Of a DNA stretch of 20,047 bases, positions 6,913-14,750 are shown in pieces. A program made the translations under genes and the position numbers. Origin of the DNA: an uncultured Actinomycetes bacterium (GTDB lineage: Bacteria; Actinomycetota; Actinomycetes; Nanopelagicales; Nanopelagicaceae). Numbering within the stretch: position 1 is the first letter of the stretch; each line of letters begins with the position of its first letter. The DNA lies in the NCBI GenBank assembly GCA_903918325.1, contig CAIXDY010000028.1:1-20047 (forward strand). The letters run 5' to 3'. The notes beneath the pieces were generated by a model. That model was not told the DNA's origin, did not search any database, and worked only from the letters and a program-made list of their open reading frames with translations.

Positions 6913-7182
6913 ATGGATTGGCGTCATCAATCTGCTTGCCGTGATGAAGATCCTGAGCTTTTCTTCCCAGTTGGAAATACAGGCCCTGCACTTACTCAAA
7001 TAGAGGAAGCTAAAAAAGTTTGTAATCGTTGCATTGTTAAAGAGCCTTGCTTGGCTTGGGCGTTAGAGAGCGGACAAGATGCTGGTGTGTGGGGTGGGCT
7101 TTCAGAAGATGAACGCCGTGCACTTAAGCGCCGTGCTGCACGTAATCGCGCACGTTTAATGGAGCAACAGAACAGTATTTAA
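6913..7182 (+). CDS. whiB1: WhiB1-type iron-sulphur transcription factor
   Basis: An 89-residue WhiB-family protein that closely follows M. tuberculosis WhiB1 (Rv3219; WblE in Streptomyces) along its whole length: MDWRH, CRDEDPELFFPVG, GPALTQI, GVWGGLSEDERRALKRR. Four cysteines (9, 37, 40, 46) ligate the [4Fe-4S] cluster. GVWGG (58-62) is the turn motif, and the basic tail from residue 69 is the DNA-binding part. WhiB1 is essential and nitric-oxide-responsive in mycobacteria and binds the primary sigma factor. The start at 6913 is fixed by a near-perfect AAGGAGG at 6900-6906; an in-frame ATG at 6877 would add 12 poorly conserved residues and lies inside the inverted repeat. It converges on pdtaS, as Rv3219 and Rv3220c do, and shares a TTAA stop with it. 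Confidence 0.96.
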   Translation: MDWRHQSACRDEDPELFFPVGNTGPALTQIEEAKKVCNRCIVKEPCLAWALESGQDAGVWGGLSEDERRALKRRAARNRARLMEQQNSI

Positions 7183-8648
7183 AGTGGGAAACGTAAGTTA
7201 GCTTGAGTTCCCGAGGCAGTTGATTCTAATTTCAAAACACCATTGAGTTCATTTTCAGTAAGTGTACGAACGATCTGTAAACCAAGATTTGAAGAGGTTG
7301 CCAGATCAAAACCGGCTGGCAAACCGACTCCGTCATCAGTTATGTTGATAACGCACTCATTGCTATAGCGCTGCAGCTCAATTGAAAGTACGGATCCTTG
7401 TTCAGCTAAACCATGTTCTAGCGCATTGTGCATTAATTCGGTTACGACTAACGACAATGGCGTAGCCATGCGCGATTCCAATGAACCAAGTTCGCCTTTT
7501 CTTTCAATACGAAGCTGGCCCATACGTGGGCTCAATTCAAGAGCATGAGTAATGAGTGAGGTTAACACTTCGTCAAAGGCAACCGTATTTTCACTGCTAC
7601 TGGAAAGCGTTTCGTGAACTAGCGCGATCGAAGCGATTCTGCGAACCGCCTCATTAAGCGCAGCTGCCGCACTTGGATCTTCAATTCGCCGGGCTTGTAA
7701 ACGTAGTAAAGCTGAAACGGTCTGCAAATTGTTCTTCACTCTATGGTGGATTTCGCGAATAGTTGCATCTTTAGTTACAAGCTCGCGTTCTCGTCTACGC
7801 AACTCTGTAACATTTTGGAGCAAAACAATGGCGCCAATTCGATCTTCGTCTTTCAAAATAGGAAGCACTAATAAATCAATTGTTCCGCCCTGATTATCGA
7901 TTTCTACGCGACGTAAAACTTTTCCATTAAGACGTGTGCGGACGCCCTCTTCGTGTGGATTGGGTGAGTTTTTAGCTACTTCTTCAGCGACATCGCCCAA
8001 TTTATGATTTTCAATTTCATTTTTCCAACCCATACGACTAAATGCGGATCGGGCATTTGGGCTTGCATAGGAAATCACGCCATTTACATCTAAGCGAATT
8101 AATCCATCGCCAACGCGGGGTACTGGTTCAAAGAGTGAGCCAGCATCTTTATACGGAAATGAACCCTGCGAAACCATACGATACAAACTATGCGCAATCT
8201 CGCGATAATTAAGTTCCAATTTACTCGGCGAACGCATGAGATCTGCATTTCTATGTCGAGAAATAACTGCAATAACTTGATCTTCAAAAACTACTGGAAT
8301 GGTTTCTTCTTTAATCAATAAGTCTCCGAATTGCTCAGGCTCGGAATCGCGAATGATTTCACCGCTCGACAACGCTGCATCGATGTGCGTTCTGCTCCCC
8401 CACGAAACTTCTTCACCAATAATGTCATTAGTAAAAACTGTTGCCGCAGTTGTTGGGCGTATATGTGCCACAGCCACATGCCCGGTTGGCCATAATTTAA
8501 TGTCTTTTCGGATCGGGACCCATAGAACTAAATCCGCAAAAGATAAATCTGACAGTAACTGCCAATCGGCAACTAATTCTCGCAGTCGGTGCGCTTGATC
8601 AAGTGAAATTGCACTGCGGCCATGAATCAAAGTTTCAAAATCAGGCAT
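7179..8648 (-). CDS. pdtaS: Two-component sensor histidine kinase PdtaS
   Basis: A 489-residue cytoplasmic kinase without membrane segments, laid out like M. tuberculosis PdtaS (Rv3220c). It has an N-terminal GAF-type domain (about 5-140, including VADWQLLSDLSFADLVLWV), a PAS domain (about 173-290), a HisKA_2 box with IREIHHRVKNNLQT (phospho-acceptor His301 or His302), and a C-terminal ATPase domain with the N-box TELMHNALEHG (Asn408) and DDGVGLPAG (438-446). In mycobacteria it phosphorylates the RNA-binding antiterminator PdtaR; no partner gene lies in this window. The ATG at 8648 starts one base after the stop of the DUF6912-like gene and matches the family N-terminus. An upstream GTG at 8663 would add five residues. 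Its neighbour whiB1 confirms the conserved Rv3219-Rv3220c arrangement. Confidence 0.93.
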   Translation of the reverse strand: MPDFETLIHGRSAISLDQAHRLRELVADWQLLSDLSFADLVLWVPIRKDIKLWPTGHVAVAHIRPTTAATVFTNDIIGEEVSWGSRTHIDAALSSGEIIRDSEPEQFGDLLIKEETIPVVFEDQVIAVISRHRNADLMRSPSKLELNYREIAHSLYRMVSQGSFPYKDAGSLFEPVPRVGDGLIRLDVNGVISYASPNARSAFSRMGWKNEIENHKLGDVAEEVAKNSPNPHEEGVRTRLNGKVLRRVEIDNQGGTIDLLVLPILKDEDRIGAIVLLQNVTELRRRERELVTKDATIREIHHRVKNNLQTVSALLRLQARRIEDPSAAAALNEAVRRIASIALVHETLSSSSENTVAFDEVLTSLITHALELSPRMGQLRIERKGELGSLESRMATPLSLVVTELMHNALEHGLAEQGSVLSIELQRYSNECVINITDDGVGLPAGFDLATSSNLGLQIVRTLTENELNGVLKLESTASGTQANLRFPL

Positions 8649-8649
8649 T

Positions 8650-9036
8650 TTATTTCCACTCACTCAAGTTCACTGAAATCTCTTGGGTGGCAAACCAGAT
8701 CAGCTCTTCATCATCTGGATACAGAAGCAATGCGCATTGAACTTGATCCCATGTGAGCGGAGAATTTAATGAAACTGACTTTTCCTCCACTTGATTAACT
8801 TGAGCTGCTTCAAGTTCAAGAGCTAAAACAATTCCGGGAGCGTTTTGCGAGCTACGCAGCTCAAGTGAACTCTGGGCCGCTTCTAGGGAGAGTAGATACT
8901 CAACTTCCTCTTCATCCAAATCTTCATTTTCAATAACAAAAAATGGTGTTGGAGCAAAAATTGATTCGACCGTTTTTGTGCCCGAAAGTAAAAATTGCGC
9001 GAGCTCGTCATTACTTATAGGTAGATATGCCCGCAT
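8650..9036 (-). CDS. DUF6912-like small acidic protein
   Basis: A 128-residue, strongly acidic, soluble protein with no signal peptide or membrane segment. The N-terminus MRAYLPISNDELAQFL and the pattern of the rest resemble the actinobacterial DUF6912 family, whose function is unknown to me. An acidic stretch NEDLDEEEVEYLL lies at about 37-49, and the C-terminus carries DDEELIWFATQEI. It sits between the TadZ-like gene (19 bases upstream) and pdtaS (one base downstream) on the same strand, so it is probably read with both. A -10-like TACTAT lies 6 bases before the ATG, so an additional internal leaderless promoter is possible. The family assignment comes from remembered sequence resemblance and is moderate. 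Confidence 0.65.
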   Translation of the reverse strand: MRAYLPISNDELAQFLLSGTKTVESIFAPTPFFVIENEDLDEEEVEYLLSLEAAQSSLELRSSQNAPGIVLALELEAAQVNQVEEKSVSLNSPLTWDQVQCALLLYPDDEELIWFATQEISVNLSEWK

Positions 9037-9055
9037 GCCCCAATAGTATTAGAGA

Positions 9056-10156
9056 TTACGGCTTGATCTCACTCGCAATTTTCGCGATGGATTTACGCAA
9101 TGCTGAGCGTTCATTTACCTCAATTAATGTTGCTTTCTGCTCCAATGCCGCAGAAGCTGCCCTAGCATCCTTGCCAATTACTCGTACGCAGATTGGACGA
9201 AGCCTTGTAGCAATTGATAGAAAGCGCGCTTCTTCGTCTTCGCCTTTTCGGCCCTGGCTCCGCATATTTAAAGTGAAACTGAGTTGAGCACGTATCGAAG
9301 TCTTTTCAAGTAATTCTCCTACTTGTTCGAGTCGATGTATTCCAAGTAAGTCTGGACGAGCAATCACCATGAGTTCATCACCTTGATCACAACTCCATGT
9401 TGTCATTGTTGAGGTCCAGCGTCGATCAGTAAGGCGATTGGAGAGTCCAGAGATTGAACCTAAATCAATAATTATCACATCGAAAACCTGAACGGCGTTT
9501 TCCATGAATTGATTAATAGTTGTAGCTTCGGATTGGGTAATTTCGGCGATTGCTAAGTGAGGGGCAATCGTGCGCCAACCGGTGTCGCTCTGTACGTTTC
9601 GAATTGCTATGAGGGCAGCAATAGAAGGTGCACGAAAATTAGCATCGATGATCAGAGTGGATTTTTCAAGCACGCTTAACTCCATAGCCAAATTAAGTGC
9701 AATCGTTGTGCAGCCAGTGTCACTTCCGGCTGAGCCAATTGCGATGACATGTGATTTGCGATTTTGCCTAGAAATCTGGCTCATTTGACGCACCATTGGC
9801 GCGCGCACAAAACCTCGAACAATACTTACTAAATCTGTTGGAGTCTCTGGGACCCGATGCAAATCTGGAAATGACGCATCAACTTCTAGTTGTTGTGAAA
9901 AACCCACTATTTGCTTCACTTGAATTGCCAACCTAGAAATAGTTTCAGGTGAAATTCCAGGTAGATCGGGTGCATAAATAAGAAGTGCGTTAGCTGACTC
10001 CTCTGGGTTTTTCTTTAAATACTCTTGGAGGGATTCAACATCTATCGCCCTAAATATCACACTCCAACCTTGAGCGAAAAGGGTACTTGCAATAAATCCC
10101 TCCACTTGCGCATCTGCAATCGCAGTTATCACCACTGGCAGTTCTTGGTTAGACAT
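9056..10156 (-). CDS. TadZ/CpaE-like MinD-family ATPase with degenerate P-loop
   Basis: A 366-residue protein. Residues about 5-120 look like the receiver-like N-terminal domain of CpaE/TadZ proteins. Residues about 135-330 are a MinD/ParA-type fold: GSAGSDTGCTT (141-151) in the P-loop position, TLIIDANFRAPS (167-178) as the A' motif with Asp171, and FDVIIIDLGSIS (225-236) as Walker B with Asp231. TadZ/CpaE proteins localise Flp/Tad pilus machinery at the membrane or pole. The deviant Walker A normally has two lysines (KGGxGKT); here the first is Gly144 and the second Cys149, so ATP hydrolysis may be lost. Its start overlaps the CpaB-like gene by 8 bases. No tadA, tadB or tadC is adjacent, so a true pilus role is unproven. 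Confidence 0.78.
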   Translation of the reverse strand: MSNQELPVVITAIADAQVEGFIASTLFAQGWSVIFRAIDVESLQEYLKKNPEESANALLIYAPDLPGISPETISRLAIQVKQIVGFSQQLEVDASFPDLHRVPETPTDLVSIVRGFVRAPMVRQMSQISRQNRKSHVIAIGSAGSDTGCTTIALNLAMELSVLEKSTLIIDANFRAPSIAALIAIRNVQSDTGWRTIAPHLAIAEITQSEATTINQFMENAVQVFDVIIIDLGSISGLSNRLTDRRWTSTMTTWSCDQGDELMVIARPDLLGIHRLEQVGELLEKTSIRAQLSFTLNMRSQGRKGEDEEARFLSIATRLRPICVRVIGKDARAASAALEQKATLIEVNERSALRKSIAKIASEIKP

Positions 10157-10748
10157 GTGAACGAATCACCACCAAACGACCTTGTGTTGTTGCGGACAAG
10201 AGTCGTAACACTTGTGTTTCTTCGACAGCAACGGTTATCGCTGCATCGGTACCGAAATTTTTGCTTTTCACATCCGCACTTACGACTAAAACTCCACCTA
10301 AAATTAGAATTGGATCTTCTGCAGGCTTGCCGCTATCACTGTCTAGAACCCAATAAATATCAACTGCCTGTCCTACTTCTATACCTGATGCCAAATCAAC
10401 TGAGCGAATACTTAGCGGAACTGCACTGCTAGCTTGTGTTGATGTAGATGTACTCACACTTTCTTGGTCAACTATTTGCCCAGCTTTCAAATTTCGGACA
10501 ACTACTTGACCTAGCGGATCTTCATTTTTGGATAAGTAATGTGACGCACTGGCATCGAGGTTCATATGGCCTAAATGCAGATCTTCAGTGGAAATTTGGT
10601 GACCCGCTGGTAAGTCATTTGTGGCTACCCAGTAATCATGTTTAGTATTTGAAAAGGTTGCTAGTAAAAATGCTGAAAGAAATGAAGCAGAAATAAGTGC
10701 AATTGCCAGAGGCGCTTTGTTTTGATTTTTCGATGGTCTTGGTTTCAT
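10149..10748 (-). CDS. CpaB/RcpC-like SAF-domain membrane protein
   Basis: A 199-residue protein with a basic N-terminus (KPRPSKNQNK), a single membrane anchor at about 12-31, and a SAF domain at about 38-98 (VATNDLPAGHQISTEDL, then NLKAGQIVDQESV). A Ser/Thr-rich linker (98-109) and a beta-rich C-terminal part with IRSVDLASGIEVGQAVDIYWV follow. This is the plan of CpaB/RcpC Flp pilus assembly proteins, which act outside the membrane, though it is shorter than typical CpaB. AGGTG 6 bases before the ATG serves as ribosome-binding site. It leads the set SAF protein, TadZ-like ATPase, DUF6912-like protein and pdtaS, and diverges from the Rv3235-like gene. SAF domains also occur in unrelated proteins, so the pilus link rests on the TadZ-like partner. 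Confidence 0.78.
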   Translation of the reverse strand: MKPRPSKNQNKAPLAIALISASFLSAFLLATFSNTKHDYWVATNDLPAGHQISTEDLHLGHMNLDASASHYLSKNEDPLGQVVVRNLKAGQIVDQESVSTSTSTQASSAVPLSIRSVDLASGIEVGQAVDIYWVLDSDSGKPAEDPILILGGVLVVSADVKSKNFGTDAAITVAVEETQVLRLLSATTQGRLVVIRSHV

Positions 10749-10787
10749 AAGAGCACCTAATGGGATTGGCCCACATAACAGCTTGGT

Positions 10788-10796
10788 TTATCCACA
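10788..10796 (+). other. Single consensus DnaA box
   Basis: TTATCCACA is an exact match to the classical DnaA box, in the divergent spacer between the SAF-domain gene and the Rv3235-like gene. Only one copy is seen and there is no dnaA, dnaN or AT-rich unwinding element, so it is not an origin. DnaA could act here as a transcription regulator, or the match may be chance. Confidence 0.4.
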
Positions 10797-10828
10797 CTCA
10801 TCCTTTGGGATGAGAAGAATTCATCCTT
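10797..10828. repeat. Inverted and direct CATCC repeats in a divergent promoter region
   Basis: CTCATCC-TTTG-GGATGAG (10797-10814) has perfect 7-bp arms. TCATCCTT occurs at 10798-10805 and again at 10821-10828, so three related half-sites lie within about 30 bases, directly after the DnaA box. The spacing and position suggest an operator region for the divergent genes. Confidence 0.5.
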
Positions 10829-10856
10829 GTGGTGGAGGTTTTTAGTTTTCTATACG
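10827..10856 (+). promoter_or_regulatory. Candidate promoter of the Rv3235-like gene
   Basis: TTGTGG (10827-10832) and TATACG (10851-10856) are 18 bases apart, which would give a start near 10863 and a very short leader before the ATG at 10872. Upstream of it, the 11-mer TTCATCCTTGT also occurs before whiB1. The call is from consensus by eye. Confidence 0.35.
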
Positions 10857-10871
10857 AGCAATCTCAGCGCT

Positions 10872-11399
10872 ATGACTACTACTGCACACACTGATGACAA
10901 TCTCACCCTGCTCACCTTCCCAATCGATAATTACCCACACACCGGTGATGAGGATTGGCTCCATCCTCTTCTGGAAATATTTAAGCCCCGACAAACTCCG
11001 GTTAACACTTCACCAGCTAAGTTGTATTTGATTCCTACACATTATGAAGGCGAGTTTGATCTAGACTTTGCTCCAGAACCTACATCGGCTGCTGACTTAC
11101 CTGGCCTTTTAGATTGGGTCGGACGACTGGCCCATAACGTTGTTGAGATTTGGGCGGGCCGACGTTCACCCAATCAAGTTGCCCAACTGTGCCACTACAC
11201 AGTCTTTTCGGAGCTAGTAAGAAAATCAGGCTCTCAAAAACTTATTGGACATATACGCAAAATACATATCCAAGAGCCTCTTGATGGAATTTGTGAAGCA
11301 ACAATTACAGTTAGATATGAAAACCGTTTGCGTTCGATAGTTCTTCGCCTTGAAGGTTTAGATAATCGTTGGCTCTGTACGGTTTTAACTTTGCTTTAA
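10872..11399 (+). CDS. Rv3235-family protein of unknown function
   Basis: A 175-residue soluble protein. The variable, acidic N-terminal third has no recognisable motif. The conserved part begins with LAHNVVEIWAGRRSPNQV (86-103) and ends with RLRSIVLRLEGLDNRWLCTVLTLL, the pattern of the actinobacterial Rv3235 family (central aE-x-x-aGRR segment and a C-terminal R-L-E...RW strand). The fold is unknown to me; a small alpha+beta domain is likely. The gene lies next to secA as in other actinobacteria and converges on it with a shared TTAA stop. I chose the ATG at 10872: an in-frame TTG at 10827 would add 15 residues but falls on the likely promoter. It diverges from the CpaB-like/TadZ-like pair, with regulatory-looking repeats between, so it may belong to the same process. 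Confidence 0.75.
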   Translation: MTTTAHTDDNLTLLTFPIDNYPHTGDEDWLHPLLEIFKPRQTPVNTSPAKLYLIPTHYEGEFDLDFAPEPTSAADLPGLLDWVGRLAHNVVEIWAGRRSPNQVAQLCHYTVFSELVRKSGSQKLIGHIRKIHIQEPLDGICEATITVRYENRLRSIVLRLEGLDNRWLCTVLTLL

Positions 11400-14068
11400 G
11401 CACCGCCGTGGCAGCGCTTATATTTCTTTCCAGAACCACAAGGGCAAGGAGCATTACGCGAAACATCACCGGTAGTTTTAACTCCCGATTCATCAGCCGC
11501 GGTGTACTGCAATCCAGTTGTAGGCAATGACTTAGCTTCCAGCCCTGCTCCACTAACTTTTTGATTTGATTCTTCAACAGTTACTTCAATATTAAACAAG
11601 AAGCCGGCAATCTCTTCCTTAATTGCATCCATCATCGCAGAAAATAGATCAAAACCTTCGCGCTGATATTCAACCAGCGGATCTCTTTGCGCCATTGCGC
11701 GCAAGCCAATTCCCTCTTGTAAATAATCCATTTCATAAAGATGCTCGCGCCATTTGCGATCGAGTACTGACAACAGCACTTTGCGCTCTAGTTCACGCAT
11801 AACTTCGGCCCCAAGTGATTCTTCGCGCTTTACATAGGCCGCTTTGCAATCTTCCACAATCGCTGCCGCTAAATAGTCAGCATCCAATGCCGCGCGTGAT
11901 CCGACTCGATTTACTAATTCTTCTACCGTAAATGAAATTGGATAAATTGTCTTTAATGCATTCCATAGGGTTTCTAAATCCCAATCTTCGGCATAACCAG
12001 TTGCAGTTGCTGCCCCAACATAGGCAGTGAGTGTGTCACTAACAAATGTTGCGATTTGATCTTCAATATCTGCACCTTCTAGGACCATACGACGCTCGCC
12101 ATACACCACTTGGCGCTGGCGATTCATCACATCGTCATATTTCAAAACATTCTTACGCATTTCAAAGTTTTGTGATTCAACTTGAGTTTGTGCTGAACGA
12201 ATGGCGTTACTTACCATCTTAGATTCAATTGGAACATCTTCTGGGATACCCGCAGCCGATAAGAAGCGCTCCACCATTCCAGAATTAAAGCGTCGCATGA
12301 GTTCATCTTGAAGTGAAAGATAGAAACGTGATTCACCTGGGTCACCTTGACGTCCGGAACGACCACGCAACTGATTATCAATACGACGTGATTCGTGACG
12401 TTCGGTACCAAGAACATAGAGACCACCAAGTGCAATTACTTCTTCGTGACCTACTGCAACTGCCGCCTTTTGGCGAGCAATTTCCTCTGGCCAAGCTTTC
12501 TCGTACTCTTCAGCATTATCTACTGGAGAAATTCCTTTGCGTTGTAGTTCAAAATCTGCCATGAACTCTGGATTACCACCCAGCATGATGTCAGTACCGC
12601 GTCCAGCCATATTTGTTGCAACAGTTACTGCGCCCTTAACTCCAGCACGCGCAATGATTGCCGCTTCACGTTCGTGGTGCTTAGCATTGAGGACTTCGTG
12701 GGCAACACCTGCTTTGCGCAAGAAAGCTGATAGTTCCTCAGATTTTTCAACACTTACGGTTCCAACTAGAACTGGTTGACCCTTGCGATGTTTTTCAACA
12801 ATATCGGCGGTCACCGCAATAAATTTTCCAGCCTCTGACTTGTAAACCAAATCGGCTTGATCGATTCGAACCATTGAGCGATTAGTTGGAATAGGAACTA
12901 CACCCAACTTATAAATCTGATGAAACTCAGATGCTTCCGTCATTGCCGTACCAGTCATACCCGATAACTTCTCGTATAGACGGAAGTAGTTCTGCAAAGT
13001 AATTGTGGCCAGAGTCTGGTTTTCATCTTTAATTTCAATACGTTCTTTAGCTTCTAATGCTTGATGTAGGCCTTCGCTATAGCGACGTCCAGCCAACATA
13101 CGACCGGTGTGCTCATCCACGATTAAAAGCTCGCCGTTCATCACGACATAATCTTTATCGCGCTTGAATAACTCTTTGGCGCGGACGGCATTGTTGAGAT
13201 AGCCAATCATCGGAGTATTCGCGGCTTCATACAGGTTACCTATTTGAAGTAACTCTTCGACCTTTGTTACTCCCTCTTCCAGAATTCCAAGGGTCTTCTT
13301 TTTTTCATCAATTTCGTAATGAACATCCCGTTGCAATTTGCCCACCAGATTTGCAAATTCGACGTACCACTTAGTTGCTTTATCAGCAGGCCCACTAATA
13401 ATTAAAGGTGTACGGGCTTCATCGATCAAGATTGAGTCAACTTCGTCAACTACGGCAAAGAAGTGGTCTCTTTGAACACATTCTTCAAGGGACCAAGCCA
13501 TGTTGTCACGCAAATAATCAAAACCAAATTCATTATTAGTTCCATAAGTGATGTCAGCAAAATAAGCTTCTCGACGCTCGGCTGGAGTCATATTTGCAAG
13601 AATTACACCAACTCGAAGACCTAGGAAGCGATGGATTCGTCCCATCCACTCACTATCGCGTTCTGCCAAATAATCATTTGTTGTAACAACATGTACTCCG
13701 CGGCCGGCAAGTGCGTTTAAATATGATGGAAGTGTTGCAACAAGTGTCTTACCTTCACCGGTGCGCATTTCGGCAATGTTGCCTTTATGGAGTGCAGCGC
13801 CACCCATTAATTGAACATCGTAATGACGCTGACCAAGAGTTCGCTTCGCGGCCTCACGCACCACAGCAAAAGCTTCTGGCATTAAGTCATCAAGTGATTC
13901 ACCATTTGCAGATCGCGCTTTGAATAAATCTGTTTGTTCGCGAAGCTCGGAATCTGAAAGCGCGGAAATTCGTGGCTCGTGAGCGTTAACGACATCAACG
14001 ATCTTGCTGAGTTCGCGAAGGACACGACCTTCGCCGGCACGCATAATCTTGTCAAAAAACGCTGGCAT
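11396..14068 (-). CDS. secA: Preprotein translocase ATPase SecA
   Basis: An 890-residue SecA, the motor that drives unfolded preproteins through SecYEG. Motifs in order: MRTGEGKT (101-108, Walker A), VVDEVDSILIDEARTPL (DEAD-type Walker B and the following conserved stretch), MTGTA, TNMAGRGTDI, and GLYVLGTERHESRRIDNQLRGRSGRQGD (motif VI region). The extreme C-terminus carries the zinc/SecB-binding module with Cys875, Cys877, Cys886 and His887 (CPCGSGKKYKRCH). It has the length of a housekeeping SecA1. The ATG is preceded by GAAGGG at 9 bases. It follows a ComF-type gene by 46 bases; in M. tuberculosis hpf lies between them but is absent here. The 3' end shares a TTAA stop with the converging Rv3235-like gene. 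Confidence 0.98.
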   Translation of the reverse strand: MPAFFDKIMRAGEGRVLRELSKIVDVVNAHEPRISALSDSELREQTDLFKARSANGESLDDLMPEAFAVVREAAKRTLGQRHYDVQLMGGAALHKGNIAEMRTGEGKTLVATLPSYLNALAGRGVHVVTTNDYLAERDSEWMGRIHRFLGLRVGVILANMTPAERREAYFADITYGTNNEFGFDYLRDNMAWSLEECVQRDHFFAVVDEVDSILIDEARTPLIISGPADKATKWYVEFANLVGKLQRDVHYEIDEKKKTLGILEEGVTKVEELLQIGNLYEAANTPMIGYLNNAVRAKELFKRDKDYVVMNGELLIVDEHTGRMLAGRRYSEGLHQALEAKERIEIKDENQTLATITLQNYFRLYEKLSGMTGTAMTEASEFHQIYKLGVVPIPTNRSMVRIDQADLVYKSEAGKFIAVTADIVEKHRKGQPVLVGTVSVEKSEELSAFLRKAGVAHEVLNAKHHEREAAIIARAGVKGAVTVATNMAGRGTDIMLGGNPEFMADFELQRKGISPVDNAEEYEKAWPEEIARQKAAVAVGHEEVIALGGLYVLGTERHESRRIDNQLRGRSGRQGDPGESRFYLSLQDELMRRFNSGMVERFLSAAGIPEDVPIESKMVSNAIRSAQTQVESQNFEMRKNVLKYDDVMNRQRQVVYGERRMVLEGADIEDQIATFVSDTLTAYVGAATATGYAEDWDLETLWNALKTIYPISFTVEELVNRVGSRAALDADYLAAAIVEDCKAAYVKREESLGAEVMRELERKVLLSVLDRKWREHLYEMDYLQEGIGLRAMAQRDPLVEYQREGFDLFSAMMDAIKEEIAGFLFNIEVTVEESNQKVSGAGLEAKSLPTTGLQYTAADESGVKTTGDVSRNAPCPCGSGKKYKRCHGGA

Positions 14069-14114
14069 TAAAGAAACCCTTCAAAACTCCACGGAGCCTG
14101 TCGACTCAAGGTTC

Positions 14115-14750
14115 CTATCGTAGAGGTTGCGCCACGCAAGCGGTAACTGAGCCAAGCAGCGTAAATCCGCGATAGCGCAGGGCCCTGGACGCCTCTGTGA
14201 CGGTGGCGCCTGTGGTGACTACATCGTCGATGAGAATTAAATCACCCCGTGGATATATTCCCGCTTTAACGCCAAATGCCCCTTCCATATTTCGTGAACG
14301 CTGCTTTGCGGTAAGTCCACTTTGATCCCTAACTTTTCTAACAATAGTTAAAGCCGGTGAGAGCGGTATTTGTGTTTGCTGTGAGATTTCTTTGCAAATT
14401 TCGTAAACAAAATTTCGTCCTCGGCGTCGACAATTTGTAGCTGAAGAAGGGATCGGGACAAGTCTGACATTATGCCGGTCAAAATTGGCTCGGCTTAGTA
14501 CATGCACAATTGCATCGATAATTAATTGATCTGCTCCACTCAAACCATTTTCTTTAGCCGCCATAATTATCTTGCTCGCAGTTGGAGAGTAAAGAATTGC
14601 CGAGTGAACTTTCAAATTAAGAATATGAGTCTGGTAAAAGTGCGGATGCCATTCACGCCGACAGTTTGAACAAATTGTTATTCCAATTGAGCCACACCCA
14701 TAGCAACGTGTGGGAAATAGAAGTTGGCCTAATTCATTAATTACTTTCAC
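14115..14750 (-). CDS. ComF/ComFC-family phosphoribosyltransferase
   Basis: A 211-residue protein of the ComF family. The N-terminal zinc ribbon has Cys16, Cys19, Cys27 and Cys30 (RCYGCG and CSNC). The type I phosphoribosyltransferase core includes PIPSSATNCRRRGRN, QSGLTAKQRSRNMEGAF and the PRPP loop LILIDDVVTTGAT (171-183). ComFC helps natural DNA uptake in transformable bacteria, but homologues are widespread without other com genes, so competence is not implied. The start is GTG at 14750 with no Shine-Dalgarno; a -10-like TTAAAT ends 7 bases before it, which fits leaderless translation. In M. tuberculosis lpqB and Rv3243c lie between mtrB and the comF gene; here only 48 bases remain. Confidence 0.88.
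   Translation of the reverse strand: MKVINELGQLLFPTRCYGCGSIGITICSNCRREWHPHFYQTHILNLKVHSAILYSPTASKIIMAAKENGLSGADQLIIDAIVHVLSRANFDRHNVRLVPIPSSATNCRRRGRNFVYEICKEISQQTQIPLSPALTIVRKVRDQSGLTAKQRSRNMEGAFGVKAGIYPRGDLILIDDVVTTGATVTEASRALRYRGFTLLGSVTACVAQPLR

Noticed and set aside
6661..6999. Minus-strand open frame across the tRNA and the start of whiB1
   Set aside because: It is antisense to a clear tRNA and to conserved WhiB1 coding sequence, and its translation shows no family features.
10788..10796. DnaA box as a sign of the replication origin
   Set aside because: There is one box only, with no cluster, no dnaA/dnaN/rpmH neighbours and no AT-rich unwinding region.
12211..12779. Several short frames on both strands inside secA
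   Set aside because: They are other-frame shadows of a full-length, motif-complete secA.
14083..14096. Possible intrinsic terminator before secA (CTCC/GGAG followed by TTTT on the minus strand)
   Set aside because: The stem would have a two-base loop and only four T residues, and it lies upstream of a co-directional gene.
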